Below, one piece after another: positions 1 through 10,290 of a stretch of 64,000 nt of DNA. The notes below the pieces were generated by a model, which had not been told where the DNA came from, ran no database searches, and saw nothing but the letters and a program-made list of their open reading frames with translations. The stretch's first letter is position 1, and each line of letters starts with the position of its first letter. The translations under genes and the position numbers were made by a program. The stretch is from Adineta ricciae (Eukaryota > Rotifera > Eurotatoria > Adinetida > Adinetidae): positions 434,001 through 498,000 of the forward strand of contig CAJNOJ010000036.1 of assembly GCA_905250025.1 (NCBI GenBank), in the 5' to 3' direction.

Positions 1-1047
1 ATAGTGCTACTTGTCTACTCAAAATGATAAAGTTTTTCTCATTTTATTATGAACAATCTGCTCAGAAATATTAAACGACAAATAGACTTTTTATGCTAAT
101 ATTCTGACGTCAACGACGTGATGGAAAGTGTCACAACTTTAGTACACATGATCTATCACATTTATTGAGATATACGTCGGATTTCTAAGATCTATAGCTA
201 TCAATTACATTTATCAAGGTCAAAAGTAACTCTAGTTCAATGACAATATATTGCATTGGTTTCTGAAGAAAATTAAGTAATGAATAGTTGTCTAAAACAT
301 TCGAGTGACACTTTCATATGTAAATTTATCTAGAATAATATTTTTCTTTCATATCTCTGTTTTGTGAACAAATGAACGTACTGCACACACTTATTTCTAA
401 TGAAAACGTTGTTCTCTTTGGTGGAATGAAACACATCGAAGGTTGATTTCTGTTTTTCCGAGCAAACGTAAATTATATTTGTTTTCTTTTCTACGGATTA
501 ATTAGATCGAATTCTGACTTTTATTTGAAGAACATTTGTATGCAAATGAACTATAACAGAGCAATTGTTGTGTTTCACTTGTTGACAAAGACAAGACAGA
601 AAGAAAAAGTTTGTGTGACTTCTGTACATATATTGCTGTTTATAATAATATAGAAAATGAATAATGCAATCTATTAATTTCCCAAGAAGGCAAAGTGTTC
701 CAAATGTGTCATCATCAACGTCAATTCAAGTTATCAAACTATCTCGTCATTTACAACATCCATCACTACAAATTCAAGTTCGATTGTTTCATTGAAATTG
801 TCGATAAACTTCTTCCATATAGGATACCCGTGGGTCCATAAAAGTCAACATTCAATCGAATAATAGTACTCGAAATAAAGTTCCATCGATAATCACTCGA
901 AACAAGAATACGGTTTCTCTATCATCCGTCATAGTTTTCACATGAGTTGTCTTTCTACGTAGATCTCTACTAGAATTCTCGATTCTAACAAAGTTAATCT
1001 ATTTTATCAACCAATTGCATTTCAACAAAACAGTCATTTGAATACGA
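1..1047. other. No gene seen, window start
   Basis: I see no open frame, RNA gene or repeat that I can support here. The last part is the likely upstream region of the membrane-protein gene that starts at 1048. Around 655-800 short threonine/serine-rich stretches occur in one frame, but stops interrupt them and I do not call a gene. Confidence 0.5.
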
Positions 1048-2192
1048 ATGGAAGAGAAAACTACCACAGACAACTATCGACAACTAGAATACATTCCACT
1101 ACAGATAACCGAGTAAATTCTCTAAATGCACTAGCTATTGTATTTAGGTGATTTTTTTTGTTCTTCTTTTATTCTTAAAGAGAGTCTCTTTCGACAATCC
1201 GAACATTATCGATCATTGTAGAGATATTGTGGTAAGTCATTGTTTTCGTACTTTAAGTATATTCTTTTCAATGAATTGATTTAGTTAATAGAGCAATCGT
1301 TAAAAGAAGTAGATGATATCGACAAATATGATCCACAATATCGAAATAAAAAACGAGGGTAAGCGTTCTCATTTATTGCTTTTCGATGTGCTCATTAGAA
1401 ACAATACTTCACATCTAGATGGTTTCAACAGTGTTGCATACGCTCTTCATTATGGATAATTTTATCACTGGTAACTCTGATCGTCCTTGGAGGAATTATC
1501 GCAGCAGCTGTAACGGCTTTGCTATCGACAGAAAAACCATCGACAGCTATAAGAATAAGTAAGATTGCATGAATCCTACTAGATCGGTTATCACTTCATC
1601 ATAATCAATCTTTAGCGAGTACAACGACGATCACGAGCTCCACTACTACTGAAACAACAACAATCACAGGTAAAGCGGTTGAAGAGAGGACGATTAATAC
1701 CTAAAAGAAAACATATCGATAGATATCTCATGTTCATCAACATGCAACTCCCAGCAATCATGTATTGATGGAATATGTATCAATGTCGGATATCTTGCCT
1801 GTACGTTGACATGGTCGCGACCTGGTGATGGTGATATCGATGTCGAGACTCCCAACAGGAATATAATTTCCTATAAAAACAAAGGTCCTTCCGCGAGTAC
1901 CGACTACGGTGAATTGGACAGAGACGATCAGGTAAACGAAGGACCAGAGAATGTCTATTGGACAACTAACGGTCCCGTACCACCAACAGGAACTTATCAT
2001 ATTTGTTTTGAACCGTACAAGTTTGACAATCCAAATATTAGTGCAGCTAATCCACTAACGATTATGTATCGTATTGTTCGTCCGTCGAGTCCTACTCTTG
2101 TATTTACACGAACCTTTACCTCAACTATTAAAAATTCTTACAATTGTAGTGCAACGGCCAGTACTCTGATAGGCTCATTTACTTATCCATGA
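1048..2192 (+). CDS. Type II membrane protein with YfaP/DUF2135-like ectodomain
   Basis: Six exons join in phase: 1048-1112, 1183-1231, 1285-1358, 1419-1558, 1616-1669 and 1723-2192, giving 283 aa. Seen: a polar N-terminus of about 75 aa, a Cys pair (QQCC), one strong membrane helix at about residues 80-105 (ILSLVTLIVLGGIIAAAV), a Thr/Ser-rich linker encoded largely by the small fifth exon, a short Cys-rich stretch, then a beta-rich domain. That domain carries TWSRPGDGDIDVETPN, GELDRDD and GPENVYW followed by GTYHICFEPY. This order resembles the YfaP/DUF2135 domain of bacteria (DxDLxVxxP, LDrDDxxGxGPEN, GxYxVxVxYY). With no signal peptide and one helix, the ectodomain probably faces outside. 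Its ligand is unknown. A poly(A) signal lies near 2227. Domain identity is by motif only; membrane topology is an inference. Confidence 0.82.
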
Positions 2193-2714
2193 GCATAATC
2201 TGTAACATATAACTTTTATTATTCTAAATAAAACCGTTTGATTATATCTATAAAAGGAGGGATGCTGCGCTCTGAAAACGAATATAAGGTCGAAATTAAT
2301 TGTTTCATATACAGTCGGTATATGATGGGTGCGTATCTGAGTCAGTCGGAAATATTTCCGCGATTTTTTGTACGATTCTTTTTTTGTCTGGTATTATATT
2401 ATAAATATAAGGCGGGAGGAAACAAATTTCTACGTAGCTAACAAACTTTGAGTGCCTAGATAAGACATATTATTATCTATAATAAGAATTAAGGAACGAA
2501 AAGTGAAAATCACTCTGACCGATTCTATTTTTGTAGATAAAATACTATTCGCGCATGAGATAACGAACAATTTTCTCGTTCTTCTCAATATATCCACATG
2601 AAGACGATCAATATTCGAGTTCCAGTCAAATTGATACGAGTTTTACTTTCTTGAACTACTCGAGTGGTCGTTACCTAGAATTCACGAATCTAATCTTCCT
2701 GTTTGTTGATAGGT
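2193..2714. other. Intergenic, convergent gene ends
   Basis: This lies between the 3' ends of the membrane-protein gene and the GPCR on the other strand. AATAAA at about 2227 serves the + gene. The short + frame at 2238-2441 has no recognisable features and looks like chance. Confidence 0.5.
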
Positions 2715-3752
2715 TTAAATATCAACTGTCATTGTGCCATCCGTAGTTGGTGTAATTTGAATTTCACAACTATTAGGGAAGATACCACGAATCAATTTCT
2801 TCAGCTCTGAACGAAACGTTCGTGAAGTAAGTGTGTATAAATAAAACGATGTGACCGGAAACATGTAGAGCACTAACTCTGCCATAAATGCAACAAACCG
2901 GTCTACCACAAGACTTGTGCTGCATTGATTTATAATCGCGATTGATATCGTATTGAATATTAAATTGCCCAGTTGAGGTACAATGAATATTATATAGCAG
3001 ATGATTTGAATGAACAACATTCTTAGCACTTGTTGATCAAGTGATCGCTTTCGACCATCCTTCATTGACAATTGCATACGTCTCTGCTCTTTATGTGCGA
3101 GATTTTGATGAATGAGATATGCACATGTAATCATGATCAACGCTGGACATAATCCGCCACCCACAATTACGTAGAAACCATGATACAATGCTGCACCAAT
3201 GCTGTTTACAATGCCACATAGATCGTCCTTGATCTCATAGAAGATGAGTCTGTGTGAACATATTACGATCCAAACGAGAGTGGCCGTTGCGATGGCTCGC
3301 TTTGCTATTTTTCGATTGGCCATATTTCTCAGTGAAACTCGCTCACATGTCAGTACATAACGATCAATACATGCAAATGCAACAAACCAGCGTGAGAGCA
3401 TGAGACAGATTTGGAAGAAATAGCCTCGAAGTTTGCAGAAAGCTAGTGAGTGTGTTTGTGGATCGGGATGGTTGAGAGAGTAGAGAACAGGCCCAATGCC
3501 AACAATCAATGTGAGTAGATGATCGAATGAAGCAGCAAAGAAATCTAAAATGTAAATGAAGAATAGGATAAAGTGTATGGCTGGGAGAGTGAATTTACAG
3601 ATTGAGAATGAAGTGGTTCGTAGTTGTGGCCGAGAGAAGATGAGAAGATTGAGCAGACAGCCAGTGATGCCAAACACAAGCCAAACTGGATAGACAAAGA
3701 TAGTCAGTTGTTGTTGAACATCAGTCAGTGTAATACTCGAGGAGGACATCAT
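2715..3752 (-). CDS. Rhodopsin-family (peptide-type) GPCR
   Basis: Single-exon frame of 345 aa with seven hydrophobic segments (about residues 17-40, 52-75, 100-127, 150-170, 185-210, 240-262, 275-300). TM3 is preceded by a Cys (LAFCKLRGYF) and ends in FACIDRY, a standard DRY box. The NPxxY motif is degenerate (FPVTSFYLY), and the tail after it is basic (SRTFRSELKKLIRG), as expected for helix 8. No signal peptide is seen. Known of the family: intronless peptide or FMRFamide-like receptors of this kind are highly expanded in bdelloid rotifers. The ligand cannot be read from the sequence. Two related but clearly different receptors lie at 24971 and 40667. Confidence 0.88.
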   Translation of the reverse strand: MMSSSSITLTDVQQQLTIFVYPVWLVFGITGCLLNLLIFSRPQLRTTSFSICKFTLPAIHFILFFIYILDFFAASFDHLLTLIVGIGPVLYSLNHPDPQTHSLAFCKLRGYFFQICLMLSRWFVAFACIDRYVLTCERVSLRNMANRKIAKRAIATATLVWIVICSHRLIFYEIKDDLCGIVNSIGAALYHGFYVIVGGGLCPALIMITCAYLIHQNLAHKEQRRMQLSMKDGRKRSLDQQVLRMLFIQIICYIIFIVPQLGNLIFNTISIAIINQCSTSLVVDRFVAFMAELVLYMFPVTSFYLYTLTSRTFRSELKKLIRGIFPNSCEIQITPTTDGTMTVDI

Positions 3753-6700
3753 CGCATATGTAATAAGAGGTTTGTATGGTAAATCTTGTTTATCAATTAA
3801 ATAATTAAGTAAAAAAGTTTCACTACTTTTTTTCCAATGAATTAATTTGAACTTTAGACGTGTTAATTATGTCCTTGATAAATTATTTTGCTTATAACGG
3901 AGTGGGTATATCTAATCTAATAAAAGAAAGAACTAGTCGGCAAGAATTATATTTGTGCGTATCAAGATAAATATTTTTACTCTTATTGAAATAAAGCTCC
4001 CTATGTCTAACATCGAGATTTTTTACTCATGAAATAATGAGTATTGCCTGTGTTTCACACGGAATGAAACTATTAAATCTTTTAAATGAAGTTAATTTAA
4101 CTTTACCAACTGCTATACATGAAGAGTGATGTGTATGACGCTCTGAAGATTAGAATCGTGTGAGCAACTGCCGAACTGTAGTGTCAAAATGGAATCAGAA
4201 TAAATTATTTAGAGTAGAATTTCTGCCCGTAGATAAAAGAATCTCTGCTTAGCATATTAAGGCCAAAAAAACACTTGTAACTCCTTTAACTATTTTCAAT
4301 AGCAAACTTGAGAATTTCCTATTTCCTGATGAAAATGGAATAGGTTCTTTTTACGAGTAGCCGGCAAGTTTAGATAATAGAACTTTCAGATAATCTCACA
4401 CAGTAATCATCGAAAGATTTAGAAATACATTAAGTAAGGCCTAAATTGAAACTGATTTATGTAGAAGATATCTTCGCTAACAGTATTAAACAAAGTAAAT
4501 CAATGTATTTTCAAATGTATATTAATTAGATATCATGAGGTACTTCACGGAAACCTTCAAATGACAACAATGGAGGTATGTACATGGACAGACAAGTGAC
4601 AAAATGAGAACGTTGTAAAACTAAACGTGAAATTTCTTGCGAAAATATATGTTCGTCTAGGGAAATAATCAAAGACAAAAGAATGGAAGCTAAATTAGTT
4701 AGTTTTGATTGATTCGGCTAACAAGGGCGTTCAGTTGTATGAACTTCATGATATTTCATGATTTCACAGCAGTAGTTCTCATTAAGTTTTAAAAAATTAG
4801 AACAAAAATTATATGTTCATGACATATTTTCTTTTTTTTTCAGTAAAGAATCGATACAATATTCGCTTCTGGCAGCGAGGATCATGTACTAAGCGATGGT
4901 ATACAGAATATTATTAACGAATGTATCATTGATGACCTTGACCTTTAGAAATATTCAAGTTTCAGTCTTATCCAGTTATAAAATCTTTTTTTCCATGGGA
5001 ATCATATAGCTGAGTACTTGAATTATTTTTTATGAAATGTTTTTTTGCATCACTGTTTGCGTCATTGGAAGATTATGATCGACAGACACGGAAGTTCTTT
5101 CTAATTCACAATAATACGATTTAAATAACGTCAAAGAGCAAAACTGCTCTTCATTAACTTCAAACTTCACCCTCAACTTCATAATTGTATCAGGCAATGC
5201 AGATTCATCTCACTTGCTATCGCTCTTATTATAACATCCTTGCGAGAATTTTAGTTCCTGTTGCCCTGAAAAGGTTTTCTCCGCATGCATAAGATCCTGC
5301 CAATGTGAACTAAACTAAGACCGACACCCTCAACTCTGATGGATTTGACAGATCGTCACTCTAGATTATGAACCTTAACCTTGATCATGAAGAATGTCCA
5401 CGTGAATGTTAATATCAACGTAAACCGGAAAATAATTCTAATAAAAAATTTATTTTGATTATAATTAATACTAAATGATACATAAAGATGTCAGAGATGG
5501 ATCTTAAGTCAGCAATCCTGGAATTCGAACACACATATGTTCATCAAGATAATACTCTTAAATGACATATTTCTTTCTACTCATAAATGCAATGACGCAC
5601 GGCGGATTTACTAACGTTTTTTCTTGATGGTAATGCACTATAAATGATATGAAAAATCTCCTAAGCTACACATAGGGCAAAGCCTGAGTGATAAGATTTT
5701 ATATGACCGAAATCCATGTCTAGCTCAGTAAGTATGTCGATCATAAATTGCTTGAGAGCTTCCAAAACTTTTCCATATACTTTTCTGAATTCAAAGGTAT
5801 TTTCTTCCAGATGAACAAGCCATCAGTGTGGAGAGTCGAGGTGAAGAAGTGTCACACAATGAGTTTAGCTGGAAAATGAATAATTGAAGACGATTTATTT
5901 GCATTTAGTTTGAGTAGTTCGAGGATGACGAACATAATATACAGCCGAAGGAAGACCATGATGCGTTGTGATTGCTTTGCGAGATAAATGTATGTAGGTG
6001 TTGGCAAGTTTTGTACTTTTCGATATCGAGTTGAAATTTGAACTAAAGTTATGAAGAATAAATCAGTCTTCTATCAAATATTATCTCGTAGCTATTTTCA
6101 CTTTCCGAGAAATTTCCTCGTTACACTAAGAGATCTACCTTGATAGTAATTCAACTAAAATATCTTCTCTTTCAGCGAAAAGTTACAATTTACCAATCGC
6201 GATTTGTCTTACATATCCAATTTTCACATGCAGATCTTTGCCATCCAGATCCTTTAGTTTGGTAATGAAAAAGCACATTGCTGACCAAATTAATATAATT
6301 AGTTGTAGCTCGTCACTAGAGGAACGCGTTTTAGTTTAAGCGACGCTTGTCACCTACACATGCATGCGTCTACCACCAACCGATTTTCTTATCAGAGAAC
6401 ATTCATGTGTAGGTGTCTCACGCATAAAAAAGCACATCTATTGTGACTAATTAGTTGATTAACTCTGCAAATCTGTACCATAACAACCGTTAGCACTTCC
6501 ACTAAGTGCTTTGCTCTCCTAGTCGGCATTATTTCAGTTATTGATTTGCCAATCAAAATACATTGCGTCCCGAAAATGATACCAAAAGAAAATAATGACT
6601 TTCAATGAACCTTAAAATCGTGTACAAAAGAAAATACTATTGTGATCACTGATGTGAATGTAAATTTATAAATAGTTCTTATTGATATGTCACGTTTCCC

Positions 6701-7187
6701 TTAGTGTTCATATGCACATTTCGATGTGAGTTGTCGATCACTGTGTATCGAAGGATTTACAACACATTCAGAATCGGATCGTTTATGAATGAAGTGTCCT
6801 GGATTTCCTTAGACGAGAAAATTCTCATTTTAAACAGCACAATGAGTTTGTAAAGCACATGGTAAATTGAGATTGATTCACCATGTAAAATGTTGTCCTT
6901 TTGTAATAAGTAATTAGAAAATGTTTTCTTTTTTTTTCTTCTGTCATGACTTTATTTCTTAATTAAGATTTCCTCCTCTCGCAACGTTTAAATACCATTT
7001 GTCATCTCACTGAATTGTCGACACTATTATTTCAATATATAAACATGTAAGTATTTTGTCATCAGTGGCAACGATACATCCGCTTTTGGTGCTATGCTCT
7101 CACTTGTATTTGTAAAACTAAACGATTTGCTTTTTTTTTGTTTTAGTCAATTAACAAACTATCTCCATACTCTTAAATACAGTTACC
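3753..7187. other. 3.4 kb without a supportable gene
   Basis: I found no frame with domain character, no tRNA-like B box and no terminal inverted repeats typical of a transposon. A 12-bp inverted repeat at 6351-6362 and 6404-6415 is listed separately. The end of the region (7040-7146) carries a TATA-like string and a plausible 5'-UTR intron for the insulin-like gene. Confidence 0.45.
6351..6415. repeat. 12-bp inverted repeat with 41-nt loop
   Basis: CACCTACACATG at 6351-6362 is the exact reverse complement of CATGTGTAGGTG at 6404-6415. Flanking bases match poorly, so the stem would be short. I see no target-site duplication and no coding content. It may be a chance hairpin or the remnant of a small foldback element. 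Confidence 0.4.
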
Positions 7188-7562
7188 ATGTTTTTTCACA
7201 CTTGTATAATCGTCGTGTTCTTATTATTCAGTCAAACGATTGCCATGCGAAATAGTTCATTATCTTTGGATAAGTCCTGCAAAGTCAAATACGGTAAACA
7301 AGTCCTAAAAGAAGGAAAAGAATTATCAATCAGCGGAAAGCTATACAAAGTCGAAGATTGTCACTTACAACGTGCCTATCAAGCATGCGGTACTCATCTG
7401 TGGTTTATGCTCAACATTGTCTGCGGAGCTATTGAATCTCAAAAAGTGAAGCCCAAACGAAGTCTCCTACGCACACGAAGATTCACTCAAGAGAAGTTAC
7501 TTTCGGATGCTTGTTGTGAAAACTCATGTACTGTCGCCGAGTTAGCACGATATTGTCCATAG
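7188..7562 (+). CDS. Insulin-like peptide precursor
   Basis: Precursor of 124 aa. Seen: an N-terminal signal peptide (IIVVFLLFSQTIA, cleavage near residue 20), a B-chain-like segment with CGTHLWFMLNIVC (11 residues between the cysteines, as in insulin B chains), a short connecting piece containing PKR and RTRR basic sites, and a C-terminal A chain CCENSCTVAELARYC with the exact CC-x3-C-x8-C spacing. The B-chain region has two further cysteines upstream (KSC and EDC), so an extra disulfide is possible, as known for molluscan insulins. The connecting peptide is short, about 25 residues. A 5'-UTR intron is likely (donor near 7047, acceptor near 7146). The product would be a secreted hormone acting through an insulin-type receptor; that role is inferred from the family. 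Confidence 0.9.
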   Translation: MFFHTCIIVVFLLFSQTIAMRNSSLSLDKSCKVKYGKQVLKEGKELSISGKLYKVEDCHLQRAYQACGTHLWFMLNIVCGAIESQKVKPKRSLLRTRRFTQEKLLSDACCENSCTVAELARYCP

Positions 7563-9013
7563 GAAAAGGAGTATGAACACATTTTCATTCATGTTGACAA
7601 ATGCTTTCTGAATATTCACCTCGTTTGAAACTAATAATAAACAGAAGAAAAAAAAACAAGAAGATATGTCGAAATAAGTTAACTTCATTTTATTTTGTTT
7701 TATTTTCAAATTGTTTAGTTTTTTTGACTTGTAACTAAACAATTAGTTATATATGTTCTTAAAATCAATGTGAAATAAATGTTTCGTTGTGAAAGAAAAT
7801 TTAATACTGTAACTTTTGAAGAATGATTTCAACCGGTTCCATGACTGTTCAGCCATCAGATCTTCCCTTTAGACATGCATCAAATTCAATTCTACTAAAA
7901 TCTTACTATTTCTTTTTATAGTAAAGTTGCTTTCATACGAGAGTTCGAGAACATGATAATTTCGCTCGTCGTGGTTCGTACCCACTGAAATTCGAATTGC
8001 AGTCAAATTTAGATCGATAAGTAGATCAGTTTGGCACATATGTACATCTACGCCATCAAATATTCAATGAGTAGGTAAAAATAGACACTTGACATGCGTA
8101 TATATTCCAGTTTAATTACGTCATGTCTTCTACACGGTAACCGATCAAACTTTCTAAACCTATTCACTCTGTTGCTATTTTTAAACTGATGAGAGAACTA
8201 GAATCCTGACGAAGAGAACATTAAAGCTATACATTGTGACGTGTAAATAACCATGTAGAAAGTCACACATGTCACAACATATGGCATCATTTTAGGTGAT
8301 GAAAATATGGCTTCGACAGTGAAAACTTCTTCAATACAAAAAAGCGTAGTGATTTGTGTACATATATGAACTAATGTTTGACTAATATTGAATAATCTAG
8401 TATGAATTACTCGGAGTATAGTCAAATAGTTCTTAGTTCGTATTCTTGACTTTATATCGATCGGTTCTGAAATCAAGTATGAGTGAAATTGCACTCGTAA
8501 AGACATTTTTTTATCGGCGCACGAATAATCACATCACACCTTCACTTGCATGATGTTTTGTCGTGATATTGAAATACTATTGATCAACTTTTTTTCGGCA
8601 AGAAAAGTACGATTGTCTTATCGGATTTACTGAATTTATGATTGATTTGCGTACATTTTAAAAACACTCAACAATTTCTCTCACCACTGTTACTTTACTC
8701 TGGTTGCTACTACAAGTATGAAACAACGCATTCCTCATTTTTATTCAGACAATTCATCTAGAATCGCCCCTTGTGGCCTCTCCATGGTGACACTCTTGCC
8801 TGGACTCTTTTCGGAATAAACATTGACTAACAGATGGTTGACGATACGAGTCTCTCGCAGACATTCTACAATTTTTGTAAAATGTAGATGATATAAGAAC
8901 AAGTTAAAAGTGAATATGTTTGCTCTTTTTGAAAACAAGTCGTCAGTGAATAGGCCTTTCATTTTTACATATATTTCTCACATGCGTCAGTCGATCACAT
9001 CGTCTTCTTTACA
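7563..9013. other. Intergenic, no gene called
   Basis: A poly(A) signal for the insulin-like gene lies near 7773. A minus-strand frame at 8198-8506 (102 aa) has hydrophobic stretches but no recognisable motif, so I do not call it. The + strand just before 9014 should hold the missing N-terminus of the glycoside hydrolase remnant, but I see no signal peptide there. Confidence 0.45.
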
Positions 9014-10290
9014 ATGATGTCAGCAAGTTTTACTTGTATGTTTTCAATGAATTGGTTTGGTCTTGGTATATCCGATCCACAGGGCGCTGGACCGGACACA
9101 TATTCAAGTCATTGGAATGCTGACAATCAAGATGGTTGTGTGCCAACAGCTCAACCGAATCGATGTGAAATCGATGGTCAACGTATTATCATCTCGTCAA
9201 ATTATCGACCGCTTGCTGGTATATACTCATCGAGTGGTTTGAATGCCGAAAGTTTTACTCGAATTGATCTTATGTTAATGACATTGAAACGAGAATGTGG
9301 TAATTGTGATCGCGGACATGCTCAATTAAACGCGTGATTTTAATTCAACTCGAATTTATCCAATTATCCTCACGCTATCAACTAAATCCATCAGCCAATA
9401 TCGAAATTTCATATCAAGCTTACGTTCGTTTTCGAAAACGCGCACAAAATTTTCAATTTTCATCCGATGTTACTACACCTGGTTACGACAGCTCATGGTT
9501 ATACTCATTCTCAATTTCCTTAGGTCTCGGTCGTTGTGAAAATTCGAATGTAAATAACAGTCTTAATGTATGTTTAAATTCGACGATTACTGATTTTACT
9601 GACATTATTTCCGATATTTCTCAGGCAACAAACTATCTCATCAATGGAAAACCTTTGATGTGAATGATCATACATCTGATCGACAGTTCGTCAACATATC
9701 TCTTGCGATTTTTATACTGTATGTGCTACGTCTAGTCTACTGACGGCATTCGATGGTGCTGCTCCTTGGATTTATTTAGTCGCTTGGTCAATGACTAACA
9801 GTAGTTTACTCTTATATAATCGAACGCTAGGTATGGTTAAAACTTGTTTATGTCCCTCTTTCGTCTTTGAATATGTCTGCAGGTGATCTCGTCATGGACG
9901 GATTTGATTCGCGCTCAACTTGATTATTTCTCATCGAATGGTATACGTCATTTGTTTATCTATATTTGGAATGATTGGACTGAAGGAAGTGATTTCGAAC
10001 TGGATATCACGAATAGTGCACAGTTTTTGCTTCTACGTCGCCGATCTTTGACATCGCTTCACAGTGAAACACAAAATACAGACGATGATGATGCGAAACT
10101 CATTTCAACGTGGACAAATTATTTTCAACTGAGAAATTGTGCCTGTCCATTGCCAACAAAAAATCGTAGCCCTCATCATTGTTTCTGTTTTTCTCTTGCA
10201 ATGCTTCTTGAGTTGTGTTGTGTTCTTTGCTTGAATACAACTCAAATATGTTATATAGAAGTAAGGCAACCTTTTACTTGCCTTTATTAA
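9014..10290 (+). pseudogene. Decayed GH71/99-like glycoside hydrolase
   Basis: Pieces of one enzyme in correct order but different frames. The first piece (9014-9337) carries MNWFGLGISDPQ, HWNADNQDGC and a GQRIIISSNYRPLAGIYSS segment, then stops at 9338. A middle piece (9334-9663) carries PGYDSSWLYSFSISLGLG. A further piece near 9750 reads DGAAPWIYLVAWS. The last (9883-10290) carries RAQLDYFSSNGIRHLFIYIW followed by NDWTEGSDFELD. The WNDWTEGS-type motif near the end of a TIM barrel is typical of GH71/GH99-like proteins acting on fungal or bacterial glucans and mannans. At least two frame breaks, in-frame stops between pieces and no signal peptide indicate loss of function. One GT-AG intron may survive around 9830-9882. 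The remnant ends within a few bases of the stop codon of the convergent DYW-PPR gene. Origin by transfer is likely for this family but inferred. Confidence 0.7.

Noticed and set aside
7036-7043. TATA box of the insulin-like gene
   Set aside because: It lies only four bases before the likely 5'-UTR donor, leaving no room for a first exon. Either the TATA or the intron is not used.
8198-8506. Minus-strand 102-aa frame with hydrophobic stretches
   Set aside because: No motif, no start context and no intron continuing it. Hydrophobicity is expected from AT-rich DNA.
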